DNA of 64,000 bases. Source: Agrobacterium vitis (GTDB lineage: Bacteria > Pseudomonadota > Alphaproteobacteria > Rhizobiales > Rhizobiaceae). The stretch covers positions 186,001 through 250,000 of the forward strand of contig NZ_JACXXJ020000004.1 in assembly GCF_014926405.1 (NCBI RefSeq). The letters run 5' to 3'. The stretch's first letter is position 1, and the number at the start of each line of letters is the position of its first letter. The notes under the pieces are model-generated. The model was given only the letters and a program-made list of their open reading frames with translations, was not told the origin of the DNA and made no database searches. Shown here one piece after another: positions 34,596 to 43,998 of this stretch. The position numbers were made by a program, and so were the translations under genes.

Positions 34596-35710
34596 CGGGT
34601 CAGCATCCTCTCATAGGTGGAAAGGGCGGAGCAGGCACCGCATTTTCCGCAGCCAGCCTTGATATCGACGGCCTTGAGGCCACTCTCCACGAGCATTTTT
34701 GACAGCGGGCCGAGGATTGAATGCATGAAGTCCGGTTTCGGTGCGGGGTGGCTTTCCAGCGGCGTTCCCGAGATCGGCACGAAGGGCACGACGAAGGGAT
34801 AGACGCCTATCGCCACCAGCCTTTCGCAGATATCGAGGATGGCCTCGCGTGTGTCTCCAAGCCCGGCGAGGATATAGGTGGAGACCTGTCCGCGCCCGAA
34901 TACCTCGACCGCAGCCTTGAAGGAGCCCATGTATTTTTCGATGCCGACCTGCGCCTTGCCCGGCATGATGCGGGCGCGGATTTCCGGCGTTACGACTTCG
35001 AGATGCATGCCGAGCGTATCCACGCCAGCGTCTTTCATCCGGGAAAACCAGATGTCATCTTCCGGTGGCTCGCATTGTGCTTGAATGGGAATGTTGACGG
35101 CAGCCTTGATGGCGCGGGCGCTTTCGGCAAGCACTGCGGCTCCCCGGTCGTCGCCTTTCGGTGTGCCTGTTGTCATGACCATATGCTTGACACCGTCCAG
35201 TTCCACGGCGGCCTTGGCGACTTCAGCAAGCTGTTCCGGCGTCTTGTGGGCAACAGTGCGGCCAGCCGCCAGCGACTGGCCGATGGCGCAGAACTGACAG
35301 GTTTTCGTCCGGCTCTGGTAGCGGATACAGGTCTGTAGGACGGTTGTTGCCAATACGTCGCGACCGTGAAGCACGGCAATCTGCGAATAGGGAATACCGT
35401 CCGCCGTTGAGCGCTCGTAAAAGCGCGGGCGCAAGGGGAAGGAGACTTCCCCGATGACATGGCCGTCACGACTGATGCGGCTATTGCCAGCGTCGTCAGG
35501 TTTTTCGACAAGGTAAGGACTCTCGAATGCGGGTGCCGTGTGTACCGGCACCATCACCGTCATGCCGTCGATGGTCAGGGCCTTGTGATCGGAAGGGCCT
35601 GCACCACCGCGGCGGCTTTCGTGGCCGGCCTTCGGATCAACGAGCCTCGCGCCGAACGACTGCAATTCGTTGATCAGTGTTTCCGTCGAAAGCTGGGGTC
35701 TGGTATCCAT
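34592..35710 (-). CDS. MSMEG_0568-type radical SAM protein (Nit1 cluster)
   Basis: Radical S-adenosylmethionine enzyme of 372 residues. The presumed cluster cysteines are Cys128, Cys138 and Cys141 ([14 protein letters not shown]), a CX9CX2C spacing instead of CX3CX2C. A second Cys triad, Cys354, Cys357 and Cys360 (CGKCGAC), sits near the C-terminus and may bind an auxiliary cluster. The barrel region shows [17 protein letters not shown] and [11 protein letters not shown], and the last strand [15 protein letters not shown] chose the ATG at [10 protein letters not shown] (GGGAGC upstream), which makes the start overlap the end of the nitrilase gene by 74 bases. It is the core enzyme of the Nit1 cluster. 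The radical reaction is unknown. Confidence 0.85.
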   Translation of the reverse strand: MDTRPQLSTETLINELQSFGARLVDPKAGHESRRGGAGPSDHKALTIDGMTVMVPVHTAPAFESPYLVEKPDDAGNSRISRDGHVIGEVSFPLRPRFYERSTADGIPYSQIAVLHGRDVLATTVLQTCIRYQSRTKTCQFCAIGQSLAAGRTVAHKTPEQLAEVAKAAVELDGVKHMVMTTGTPKGDDRGAAVLAESARAIKAAVNIPIQAQCEPPEDDIWFSRMKDAGVDTLGMHLEVVTPEIRARIMPGKAQVGIEKYMGSFKAAVEVFGRGQVSTYILAGLGDTREAILDICERLVAIGVYPFVVPFVPISGTPLESHPAPKPDFMHSILGPLSKMLVESGLKAVDIKAGCGKCGACSALSTYERMLTR

Positions 35711-36680
35711 CGGTATTGCTCCCTGTCGGTGCGGTTTCGAGGAAAGGATGGGCGGCCACCATCGGATGTGCCGGGCGGTCGTCGATGACGAGATGCAGAA
35801 GTTCCGGTCGCGCATAGTGGCCCACAGAATCCATCATCCGCTTGCGTTTCAGGATCAGGCTCATGTCCAGGTCGACAATGAGGATGCCTTCGCCCTCGGT
35901 AATCGGGGGTGCCAGGTGCTTGCCTTCCGGCGAAATGATCGCCGTCATGCAGCCGCCGCGCAGTGCCTTTTGCAGGCCTTCCTCAGGGGTGATCGACCGG
36001 ATCTGCTCGTCGGTCAGCCAGCCGGTGGCGTTGACGACGAAACAGCCGCTTTCCAGCGCATGATGGCGGATCGTTACTTCCATCTGGTCGGCAAAGATCG
36101 GTCCGACCATGGAGCCGGGGAATTGCGCGACGTGGATTTCCTCATGCTGGGCCATCAGCGCATAGCGGGCGAGGGGATTGTAGTGCTCCCAGCAGGCCAG
36201 CGCGCCGATGCGGCCGATTTTGCTATCGACCACTTTGAGGCCGGAGGCGTCGCCCTGGCCCCAGATCATCCGCTCATGGAAGGTCGGCGTGATCTTGCGC
36301 CGGTTGAGCACCAGCTCTCCATCCGCGTCAAAAGCCAGTTGGGTATTGTAAAGCGTGCCATGATCTCGTTCGTTGACGCCGAGTGCGACGACAATGCCGT
36401 GTTCGCGTGCCGCTGCTGCCACGGCCTCGGTCGTGCTACTCGGAATAGTGACAGCCTCGTCGTAGAGCCGTAGATGCTCGCGGCCCGACAGAACGGGTGG
36501 CAGGACGAAGGAAAAATAGGGATACCAGGGAACGAAGGTTTCTGGAAAAACGATGAGCTCCGCGCCTTTGCCAGCCGCCTCGCGGATTGTTTCCAGCACG
36601 CGGGCAAGCGTTTTGTCGCGTGAGGTGAGATCCGGCGCGATCTGTGCGGCGGCAGCCCGAACGGCCCTGCTTTTCTCCAT
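35637..36680 (-). CDS. Nit6803-type nitrilase (Nit1 cluster)
   Basis: Nitrilase that converts nitriles to carboxylates plus ammonia, 347 residues. The catalytic triad of the superfamily is complete: Glu47 in [11 protein letters not shown], Lys129 in [19 protein letters not shown] and Cys163 in [11 protein letters not shown]. The sequence [11 protein letters not shown] and the [16 protein letters not shown] stretch are typical of true nitrilases rather than amidases. The ATG has an AAGGA site; an upstream extension of 39 codons is rejected. Its 3' end overlaps the radical SAM gene by 74 bases in another frame. This cluster's nitrilase has been called NitC in cyanide-assimilating bacteria, from memory. 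Substrate here is unproven. Confidence 0.92.
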   Translation of the reverse strand: MEKSRAVRAAAAQIAPDLTSRDKTLARVLETIREAAGKGAELIVFPETFVPWYPYFSFVLPPVLSGREHLRLYDEAVTIPSSTTEAVAAAAREHGIVVALGVNERDHGTLYNTQLAFDADGELVLNRRKITPTFHERMIWGQGDASGLKVVDSKIGRIGALACWEHYNPLARYALMAQHEEIHVAQFPGSMVGPIFADQMEVTIRHHALESGCFVVNATGWLTDEQIRSITPEEGLQKALRGGCMTAIISPEGKHLAPPITEGEGILIVDLDMSLILKRKRMMDSVGHYARPELLHLVIDDRPAHPMVAAHPFLETAPTGSNTDGYQTPAFDGNTDQRIAVVRREAR

Positions 36681-36759
36681 GACGAATTCCTTGGCTTGGG
36701 GTGAAGGAGGCGGGGCTGTCCCCGCCTTCCAGGCGCGCTGATCAGAGCGCGGAGGTAAG

Positions 36760-37242
36760 TCAGAGTGTCCAGGTGTCCAGAATGACAGCCCCGGCACGAC
36801 GGTGGATGAGCATCAGGTCCAGCACATCCAGCGGGCTGATGGGTGTGATGCCGGGGATCAACGCAGGCTCGCCATGGCCGTAGAGCGCCTGGAGGGCAAA
36901 ACGGCAGGCATAGACCTTGCCGCCCTCTTCCAGAAAGCCCTTGATCTGGTTGTTGAAGTTCAAATGCCCCGGGAAAGCCTCCGAGCCGAGCTTGGGGAAA
37001 CCCCGCTGGATACCCAGGGTGACGCCGGGACCATAGAGCAATATGGACGTGTCATAGCCCTTGCGCTTAAGGCGTTTGGCCTGAAGCAGATTGACGAGGC
37101 CGATAGAGCCTTCAAAAGCAACGGTGTGGAAGGTGATGAGGGCTTTTTCACCTTCATTGGCCTGGATGTCTTCAAAAACTTTTTCTTCGTAGTCAACGAA
37201 GAAGTCCCCATCAGCGTGGGCCGGTGCAGTGATTGCGGGCAT
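36760..37242 (-). CDS. MSMEG_0572/Sll0783-type DsrE-like protein (Nit1 cluster)
   Basis: First gene of the operon, 160 residues, of the MSMEG_0572/Sll0783 family (called a nitrogen-starvation response protein after its cyanobacterial member, from memory). It has a DsrE/peroxiredoxin-like fold pattern: [28 protein letters not shown] for the first strand and helix, [20 protein letters not shown], and [21 protein letters not shown] with one Cys. No signal or membrane segment. The ATG has an AGGAGC site. It precedes the nitrilase by 79 bases and is the closest gene to the shared promoter with the MocR regulator. Function unknown. Confidence 0.85.
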   Translation of the reverse strand: MPAITAPAHADGDFFVDYEEKVFEDIQANEGEKALITFHTVAFEGSIGLVNLLQAKRLKRKGYDTSILLYGPGVTLGIQRGFPKLGSEAFPGHLNFNNQIKGFLEEGGKVYACRFALQALYGHGEPALIPGITPISPLDVLDLMLIHRRAGAVILDTWTL

Positions 37243-37352
37243 GAATGGCTCCTGTTTAGAGGTCGGCCCACCTGACGGGCCACGACCATTCAATTGCAAA
37301 GCCTATGCCAGATGAGGTTTTGCCTATTATCAAATCAAAATCGAGAAATTTG

Positions 37353-37561
37353 CGGTCAATTTTCCAGTCAATATGGAGGATGAACTAAGTGTAGTTCCAA
37401 TATGAAGGCAAATCTCTGCCAAACCCATAGGCGTGACGGTCGGCTTTGAGTGCAGTCAATATACGATCAATTAGCGCTGGCTGATGCGTGAATGTTTCCA
37501 TTTCCGTTGAAAACCTATTTTCTTGAGTGACAGGCAAGGAAAGCAACAATATACAGTCAAT
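37353..37561. promoter_or_regulatory. Divergent promoter with repeated CAGTCAAT motifs
   Basis: In the 340-base region between the Nit1-type operon and the MocR gene, CAGTCAAT occurs three times on the plus strand (37365-37372, 37453-37460, 37554-37561). Variants are CGGTCAAT at 37353-37360 and CGATCAAT at 37464-37471. The first two exact copies are followed by AT. MocR regulators often bind direct repeats near their own promoter, so these are candidate operators. No gene is evident in the region. Confidence 0.55.
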
Positions 37562-37582
37562 GTTCAATATTGATGAGTTCTC

Positions 37583-38986
37583 ATGAAAACCTGGACTCCC
37601 GACCTCTCCCGCAACGACGGCCCGCGTTACCTGGCGATCGCCGACGTTATCGAGATGGATTTGAAAAGCGGCAGGCTTCTGGTGGGCGACAGATTGCCGC
37701 CGCAAAGAGACCTTGCCAAACGGCTGGCCATCGATTTTACGACTGTTGCGCGCGGTTATGTCGAGGCGCAAAAGCGCGGACTTGTGGCGACCCATGTCGG
37801 ACGCGGAACCTTCGTGACAGGCGGCCCTGAAAAGGAACGGCGCGGCTTCGTATCGGAGGCCGCACTGGATGCCCGACGCATGTCGGTGGTCGATTTCTCG
37901 ATGAACATGCCGCCGGAGCCTGATGATCCCGATCTTCTGGCGCGCATGCAGGAGGGGCTGTCTGCCGTCGCGACGAATATGATCCCACTTCTGCGCTATC
38001 AGGGGTTCGGTGGAGCTGGCATGGATAAGGAGGCCGCCGCATCATGGCTCAGCCGCCGTGGCCTGGTTCCCTCCCAGGAACGTATCTTCGTCACACCCGG
38101 CGCCCATCCGGCCCTTCTGGCGATTTTCGGACTTCTGGCAAAACCAGGGGAAATGGTGCTCTCCGAGAACATTACCTATCCCGGCATGCGCTCGATTGCA
38201 GCCCAGCTCCGCCTTAATCTGACAGGCCTGCCGATGGATGCGGAGGGCATTATCCCCGGCGCATTTGCCGAAATCTGCGAGACTGGCAGGCCTAAGGCGC
38301 TGTATCTCAATCCGACGCTTCAGAACCCGATGACCCTCACCATACCCGAAAAGCGACGGGAGGAAATTTGCGCGGTCGCCCGCAAATATCATGTTCCGAT
38401 CGTCGAGGATGATGCTTATGGGTTCATCCCGCTTCATAGCCCGGCACCGCTTGCCGCGATGGCACCGGATCTCACCTGGCATATTGGCGGATTGGCGAAA
38501 TGCATCGGTGCGGGCCTGCGGCTTGCTTATGTCGTCGTTCCCGACACCAAGGCAGCCTGGCCCTTTGCCAGCGCCATGCGGGCGGCAAGCGTCATGGCCT
38601 CGCCACTCTCAGCTGCTCTTGCCACCCGCTGGATCGAGGATGGGACAGCCGACAGTATCCTGCGCTTCATCCGCACGGAGGCCGCCGCACGCCAGGCGCT
38701 CGTTGCCGAAGTGCTACCGGCGGGCAGCTATCAAAGCGATCCCATCAGCTTCAACATCTGGCTACCCTTGACGAATGGGTGGACGCGCTCAACCTTCGGC
38801 ACGCACATGCGCGCATCCGGCATTGGCGTGGTCGCAAGTGATGCCTTCACTGTCGATGGCGTGGCCGAGGAAGCCGTTCGGGTTTGCCTCGGCGGTCCTA
38901 TACGCCGGGAGACCCTCAAGGGTGCGCTGGAATTCATGGGCCACGCCCTGGAGGGTTCTCCCCAAATGGCCGGCACCTTCTTCTGA
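37583..38986 (+). CDS. MocR-family regulator (GntR HTH plus PLP aminotransferase domain)
   Basis: Transcription factor of 467 residues. The N-terminal winged HTH (about 10-78) has YLAIADVIEMDLKSGRLLVG, RLPPQRDLAKRL and VGRGTFVTGG. The rest is an aspartate-aminotransferase-like domain that binds pyridoxal phosphate; Lys306 in GGLAKCIGAGLRLAYV is at the Schiff-base position and YLNPTLQNPMTLTI is the cofactor-binding loop. It is divergent from the Nit1-type operon and separated only by the repeat-containing promoter, so it likely controls that operon, with PLP or an amino compound as effector. PdxR and GabR are related but no pdx or gab genes are nearby. Confidence 0.85.
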   Translation: MKTWTPDLSRNDGPRYLAIADVIEMDLKSGRLLVGDRLPPQRDLAKRLAIDFTTVARGYVEAQKRGLVATHVGRGTFVTGGPEKERRGFVSEAALDARRMSVVDFSMNMPPEPDDPDLLARMQEGLSAVATNMIPLLRYQGFGGAGMDKEAAASWLSRRGLVPSQERIFVTPGAHPALLAIFGLLAKPGEMVLSENITYPGMRSIAAQLRLNLTGLPMDAEGIIPGAFAEICETGRPKALYLNPTLQNPMTLTIPEKRREEICAVARKYHVPIVEDDAYGFIPLHSPAPLAAMAPDLTWHIGGLAKCIGAGLRLAYVVVPDTKAAWPFASAMRAASVMASPLSAALATRWIEDGTADSILRFIRTEAAARQALVAEVLPAGSYQSDPISFNIWLPLTNGWTRSTFGTHMRASGIGVVASDAFTVDGVAEEAVRVCLGGPIRRETLKGALEFMGHALEGSPQMAGTFF

Positions 38987-39170
38987 AAATCGCGCCCAAG
39001 AAAGTCGCACTCGCGTAAGCCGCGGCAACCGGAATGCCGTTCAGAGCGATTTCATAACAATCACGACTATTTGCACGGCCAAATCACAAAACGGCCTTAT
39101 GTATTCTGGATCACATGTCCGACATATTTGAGAGCCGATAAGTCGTTATCGGGCTTGCATAGCAAGGGGA

Positions 39171-41582
39171 ATGCAGTTGACCACCCTCGTCGATTTTGCC
39201 CCCGGCAATCCAGGAATTCAGGCGCGTTGGACTTCGAGCGCAAAGAGTGGTTTGGGTACTGCGCTTTCGGCGCGGTCTCCCGTGTGGTTCACATTGAGCC
39301 ATGGGGTGCTGAATGAGGTCTATTATCCCAGAGTGGACAGCGCCTGTATTCGAGATCTTGGGCTGCTCGTTATTGGTCCCGAAGGATATTTTTCCGAGGA
39401 AAAGCGCGATTGCACGACATCGACCCACCAGGTCGAAAGCGGCGTACTGGCGTTTGATGTCGTCAACATTTCACGAGATGGCCGCTACCGGATCGAAAAG
39501 CAGATCATTTCCGATCCTGCTCGCGCAACGGTTCTTCAGCGCATCACATTCAGGCCTTTGGTCGGTAACATTTCCGATTACAAGGTCTATGCGCTGCTTG
39601 CGCCTCATCTTGTCAACGCGGGGATGGATAATTCCGCCTGGATTGGTGAGCAGGACGATACTACACTTCTCTTTGCAAGCGGTCGATCACGCTATCTTGC
39701 GCTTGGATCATCACTTCCTTGGGGCGAACGCTCTGCCGGCTTTGCCGGACAGTCCGATGGCTATAGCCAATTGCTGCAAAACGGCAGTCTCGATCCCCAA
39801 TATCAGCGTGCCGACGATGGCAATACGGCGCTGACGGGTCAAATCCCCTTCACCCAAGATGCGGATACCGCAGTTCTGGCCCTCAGCTTTGGCCAATCGG
39901 AAACGGAAGCAGGAGCAAAGGCACTCGCCAGTCTACGGGATGGATTCGATGCCGCTTTCGGCATGTATTGTGCGAACTGGCGCGGGTGGCAGAAAGGCCT
40001 CTACGATCTGGATCGCGACACCGCAAAGCCCATCAATATGTACCGCGTCTCGACCGCCGTGCTTGCAGCTCATCGCGCCGCTGATCGGCGTGGAGCCGTT
40101 GTTGCCAGCCTGTCCATTCCTTGGGGGGCGAGCAAGGGGGATGATGATCTGGGCGGCTATCACCTTGTCTGGCCTCGCGATCTCGTGGAAAGCGCGGGTG
40201 GCTTTCTCGCTGCTGGTGACTGGAAGGAAGCAATTGAAATCCTGGAATATCTGCGCGAGGTTCAGTTGGCGTCCGGTCGTTGGCCGCAGAATCTCTGGCT
40301 CGATGGCAAGCCTTATTGGCTTGGCGTGCAGATGGATGAATGCGCTTTTCCTATCCTGCTGGCCGATCTCCTGTATCGAAATGGTCATCTGCCGGACACG
40401 CTGCTGACCCGATTCCTCCCGATGATCCGCAAGGCGGCTGGCTATATCATCGCTAATGGGCCGGCCACCAGCCAGGACCGCTGGGAAGAAGATGGCGGCT
40501 ATAGCCCGTTCACCCTGGCCGTCGAGATTGCCGCATTGCTGGCCGCCGCAGACATTCTGGAGCGTGTTGGCGAGCCGGATGTGGCCCGGCATTTGCGCGA
40601 AACCGCAGACTGCTGGAATGAGCAGATTGAAAACTGGACTTATACCAGCGATTCCACCCTTTGCGATGTCGTCGGCGTGGAAGGCTATTACGTCCGTATC
40701 GGGGGTCTCGATGTGACCGACGTGGCGACGGGCAGCCAGGGACAGACCATTATCCGCAATAGGGGTGCCGATACGTCGATATTGCCGACCCGTGACGTTA
40801 TCAGCCCCGACGCCCTGGCGCTTGTTCGCTTTGGGTTGCGGGCCGCTGACGATCCGAGGATACTCGACACGATAAAGGTTATCGACCATCAATTGAAGAT
40901 TGATCTGCCGCAAGGTCCGCTTTGGTATCGCTACACGGGTGACGGCTATGGCGAACATCCTGATGGCAGCCCGTTCGATGGCATCGGGCAGGGGCGTCCA
41001 TGGCCCTTGCTGGCGGGCGAGCGCGCACATTACGAGCTGGCGGCTGGCAATCGCGACATGGCCGAACGGCTTTTGGAGACGCTTGAGGCTTCGGCTGGGA
41101 CAGAGGGGCTTCTGCCCGAGCAGAGCTGGGACGGACCAGATCTCCCCGAGCGCGAGCTGTTCCTGGGCCGCCCGTCAGGCAGTGCCATGCCACTCGTCTG
41201 GGCGCATGCGGAATACATCAAGCTGTTGCGTTCGTTGAACGATGGCTCGGTTTTTGACATGCCGCCGCAGACCGTTGAGCGATATGTGAAACATCAGACA
41301 CCATCAACCCTGCGCATCTGGCGCTTCAACAATCAGATTTCCACCATACCCCACGGCAAGACATTGCGGCTGGAACTGGACGCATCGGCCATGGTGCATT
41401 GGAGCGCCACGGACTGGCACGAGGTGACTGACACCAGGACGCGCGAAACCGGTCTGGGGACCCATGTTGTCGATATCGACCTCGCGGACGGCGTGATCGG
41501 CCAGGACCTGGTGTTCACCTTCTTCTGGGAGGAGGCCGATCTCTGGGAAAATGCCAATTTCAAAGTCCAGATCATAGCTTAA
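39171..41582 (+). CDS. GH15 glucoamylase-type glycoside hydrolase
   Basis: Glucan 1,4-alpha-glucosidase/glucodextranase-like enzyme of family GH15, 803 residues, no signal peptide, hence cytoplasmic. An N-terminal beta-sandwich (about 1-270, WFTLSHGVLNEVYYPRVD) is followed by the (alpha/alpha)6 barrel. The catalytic acid is in QDRWEEDGGYSP (about residue 438) and the base is in GLLPEQSWDG (about 648); YHLVWPRDLVESAG is also a family motif. AAGGGGA abuts the ATG at 39171, so the TTG at 39177 may be the real start. The downstream genes are gnd, zwf and a glucokinase; the enzyme probably feeds glucose from an intracellular alpha-glucan or trehalose to them. Confidence 0.9.
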   Translation: MQLTTLVDFAPGNPGIQARWTSSAKSGLGTALSARSPVWFTLSHGVLNEVYYPRVDSACIRDLGLLVIGPEGYFSEEKRDCTTSTHQVESGVLAFDVVNISRDGRYRIEKQIISDPARATVLQRITFRPLVGNISDYKVYALLAPHLVNAGMDNSAWIGEQDDTTLLFASGRSRYLALGSSLPWGERSAGFAGQSDGYSQLLQNGSLDPQYQRADDGNTALTGQIPFTQDADTAVLALSFGQSETEAGAKALASLRDGFDAAFGMYCANWRGWQKGLYDLDRDTAKPINMYRVSTAVLAAHRAADRRGAVVASLSIPWGASKGDDDLGGYHLVWPRDLVESAGGFLAAGDWKEAIEILEYLREVQLASGRWPQNLWLDGKPYWLGVQMDECAFPILLADLLYRNGHLPDTLLTRFLPMIRKAAGYIIANGPATSQDRWEEDGGYSPFTLAVEIAALLAAADILERVGEPDVARHLRETADCWNEQIENWTYTSDSTLCDVVGVEGYYVRIGGLDVTDVATGSQGQTIIRNRGADTSILPTRDVISPDALALVRFGLRAADDPRILDTIKVIDHQLKIDLPQGPLWYRYTGDGYGEHPDGSPFDGIGQGRPWPLLAGERAHYELAAGNRDMAERLLETLEASAGTEGLLPEQSWDGPDLPERELFLGRPSGSAMPLVWAHAEYIKLLRSLNDGSVFDMPPQTVERYVKHQTPSTLRIWRFNNQISTIPHGKTLRLELDASAMVHWSATDWHEVTDTRTRETGLGTHVVDIDLADGVIGQDLVFTFFWEEADLWENANFKVQIIA

Positions 41583-41600
41583 CGTTTGACGGAGATAGAC

Positions 41601-42614
41601 ATGCAATTGGGAATGGTCGGCCTCGGTCGTATGGGCGCGAACATGGTGCGGCGGTTGATAAAGGCGGGGCATGAATGTGTCGTCTATGACGTCAATCCGC
41701 AAAACGTTGCTTCTCTTGAGGCCGAAGGCGCTGTCGGCGCGGCGAGCTACGCCGATTTTCTCGCCAAATTGGCGACGCCCCGTGCTGTCTGGCTGATGCT
41801 GCCAGCCGCTATCACGGGAAAGATAGCCCGCGACCTGGCTGGCGAAATGACGAGCGGTGATATTCTGATCGATGGTGGAAACTCCTATTACCGCGACGCG
41901 GTCGATCTGGGAACCGAACTTGGTTCGCAAGGTATCTCCTTCGTTGACGTCGGCACCAGCGGCGGGGTTTGGGGGATCGATCGTGGCTATAGCCTGATGA
42001 TCGGCGGTGAGAAGAACGCGGCGCAGCATCTTGACCCTATCTTTGCGGCCCTTGCTCCCGGAAAAGACGGTACAGGGGCCACGGGCGGCACGGCAGACAC
42101 CGGAACGGAAGGTTATCTGCATTGTGGGCCGCCCGGTGCCGGTCACTTCGTCAAGATGGTCCATAATGGTATCGAATATGGCATCATGGCCGCCTATGCC
42201 GAAGGGCTGAACATCCTGAAGGCTGCTGATGCAGGCAGCGAGGCGCGTGACGCCGATGCCGAAACCGCGCCATTGCGGGATCCGCAATATTATCGTTTTG
42301 ACCTTGATCTGGTGGCTGTGACGGAAGTCTGGCGCCATGGCAGTGTCATTGGCTCTTGGTTGCTTGATCTTACAGCATCCGCGTTGAAGCAGGATCCGCA
42401 ATTGTCACAGTATGGTGGTCGCGTGTCGGATTCCGGCGAAGGCCGTTGGACATTGCAGGCGGCGGTCGAAACCGGAGTGCCTGCTCCGGTCCTGTCTTCT
42501 GCCTTGTTCGGACGCTTCGCGTCGCGTGACAACGATGAATTTGCCAACAAGCTGCTTTCCGCCATGCGGCATGCCTTTGGCGGTCATGTGGAGAAGCCGG
42601 AGAGCACGTCATGA
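41601..42614 (+). CDS. gnd: 6-phosphogluconate dehydrogenase, short decarboxylating type
   Basis: Converts 6-phosphogluconate to ribulose-5-phosphate and CO2 with reduction of NAD(P)+. The protein has 337 residues, the short (GndA/YqeC-like) type rather than the 470-residue one. The Rossmann motif is [16 protein letters not shown], the substrate loop [19 protein letters not shown], and the catalytic Lys and Asn are in [13 protein letters not shown]. The ATG follows GGAGA. The stop overlaps the zwf start by four bases, which argues for coupled translation. Two adjacent enzymes of the oxidative pentose phosphate route support the assignment. Confidence 0.9.
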   Translation: MQLGMVGLGRMGANMVRRLIKAGHECVVYDVNPQNVASLEAEGAVGAASYADFLAKLATPRAVWLMLPAAITGKIARDLAGEMTSGDILIDGGNSYYRDAVDLGTELGSQGISFVDVGTSGGVWGIDRGYSLMIGGEKNAAQHLDPIFAALAPGKDGTGATGGTADTGTEGYLHCGPPGAGHFVKMVHNGIEYGIMAAYAEGLNILKAADAGSEARDADAETAPLRDPQYYRFDLDLVAVTEVWRHGSVIGSWLLDLTASALKQDPQLSQYGGRVSDSGEGRWTLQAAVETGVPAPVLSSALFGRFASRDNDEFANKLLSAMRHAFGGHVEKPESTS

Positions 42615-43987
42615 TACAAGGCAGATCCGATGCCCTCGTGGTGTTTGGCGTGACCGGTGATCTCGCCCATAAGATGATCCTGCCGTCACTTTACCAGATG
42701 GTGCGACGAGGCCAGTTGAACGAGCCGGTCATCGGTGTGGCGCTCGACGACTGGGATATTGACCGTCTGGCAGCCCGCGCCCGCGACGGTATCAGCAAGC
42801 AGTTCGGCACGGTTGACGAGGCCGTTTTTGCCAGGCTGAAGGGATTGCTGCGCTATGTCAGTGGCGACTACAAAAGTCCGGCCACCTTTGATCGGCTGCG
42901 CGAGGCGCTTGGCCCCGCAACGCACCCGCTTTACTATCTGGCCATCCCGCCTTCGCTTTTCGAGACAGTCATCAAGGCATCGAAGGCGGCTGGCCTTGCT
43001 GAGAACGCCCGGCTGATGGTGGAAAAGCCCTTCGGGCGGGATCTTGCCTCTGCTCAGGCACTGGATGGTGTCCTGCATTCCGTGTTCGAGGAGGACGCGG
43101 TGTTCCGCATCGACCATTTTCTGGGCAAGGAAGCGGTGCAGAACTTGATCTATTTCCGCTTTGCCAACGCTTTTCTGGAACCGGTGTGGAACCGCACCCA
43201 CGTCGAAAGCGTGCAGATCACCATGGCTGAGGATTTTGGAATTGCTGGCCGTGGCAAGTTCTATGACGAGGTTGGATGCATTCGTGACGTCATCCAGAAC
43301 CACCTGATCAATATTCTCCTGCTGTTGACGATTGAACCGCCTGTCAACAACGGTTCTGATGAACTTAGTGACGAAAAGGTCCAGGTTCTCCGGGCCATTC
43401 GCCCGCTCTCGACGCATGACCTCGTCAGGGGACAGTTCCAGGGCTATCACGACGAACCGGGTGTTGCGCCCGGCTCACCTGTCGAGACATTTGCCGCTGT
43501 GCGCCTGTTCGTGGATACGTGGCGATGGAAGGATGTGCCCTTTTTTATCAGAGCCGGCAAGCACCTGCCGGTCCGTGCGACAGAAGTTGTCGTGCGGTTT
43601 CGCCGCCCGCCCGTTGCTCTTTTCGACGAAGTTACCGCAGCCGAAGCCAATTATTTGCGGTTCCGTGTTGGACCGCAGGTGGCAATCGGCATCGGTACGC
43701 GCCGTAAAGCGCCGGGCGAGGGGATGGTCGGTGAAAGCGTTGAACTCGGTGCGCTCGACGATACGACCGACGACATGATGCCCTACGAGCGGTTGATCGG
43801 CGATGCCCTGAACGGCAGGCGCCAGCTCTTCACCCGGCAGGACGCGGCTGAGCTGGCCTGGCGCGTGGTGGATCCTGTGCTTGATCTTAAGGAACAGCCA
43901 GCCGCCTATCTGCCCGGTACCTGGGGGCCTGCCGATGTCATGAAGGATTTCGCTCCTCCGGGTGGCTGGGTCGATCCGCAACCATAA
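42611..43987 (+). CDS. zwf: Glucose-6-phosphate dehydrogenase
   Basis: Oxidises glucose-6-phosphate to 6-phosphogluconolactone, making NADPH or NADH; 458 residues. The nucleotide-binding loop is [19 protein letters not shown] (usual GASGDLA). The substrate-binding and catalytic motif [13 protein letters not shown] (about 166-178) is complete. Further signatures are [12 protein letters not shown] and [11 protein letters not shown]. The second residue of the loop is Val instead of Ala, and the protein is slightly shorter than the 490-residue E. coli enzyme. No pgl (6-phosphogluconolactonase) is present here. Confidence 0.92.
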   Translation: MIQGRSDALVVFGVTGDLAHKMILPSLYQMVRRGQLNEPVIGVALDDWDIDRLAARARDGISKQFGTVDEAVFARLKGLLRYVSGDYKSPATFDRLREALGPATHPLYYLAIPPSLFETVIKASKAAGLAENARLMVEKPFGRDLASAQALDGVLHSVFEEDAVFRIDHFLGKEAVQNLIYFRFANAFLEPVWNRTHVESVQITMAEDFGIAGRGKFYDEVGCIRDVIQNHLINILLLLTIEPPVNNGSDELSDEKVQVLRAIRPLSTHDLVRGQFQGYHDEPGVAPGSPVETFAAVRLFVDTWRWKDVPFFIRAGKHLPVRATEVVVRFRRPPVALFDEVTAAEANYLRFRVGPQVAIGIGTRRKAPGEGMVGESVELGALDDTTDDMMPYERLIGDALNGRRQLFTRQDAAELAWRVVDPVLDLKEQPAAYLPGTWGPADVMKDFAPPGGWVDPQP

Positions 43988-43998
43988 AGGAGACATCT

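Noticed and set aside
37353..37561. CRISPR-like interpretation of the CAGTCAAT repeats
   Set aside because: Repeats are only eight bases with irregular spacing and no cas genes; a regulator-site reading is more reasonable.
37385..37795. Leftward frame across the MocR promoter and N-terminus
   Set aside because: Overlaps the HTH of the regulator antisense; the promoter repeats explain the DNA better.
41304..42401. 365-codon leftward frame across GH15 and gnd
   Set aside because: Spans two genes with complete catalytic motifs on the plus strand; codon-structure shadow.
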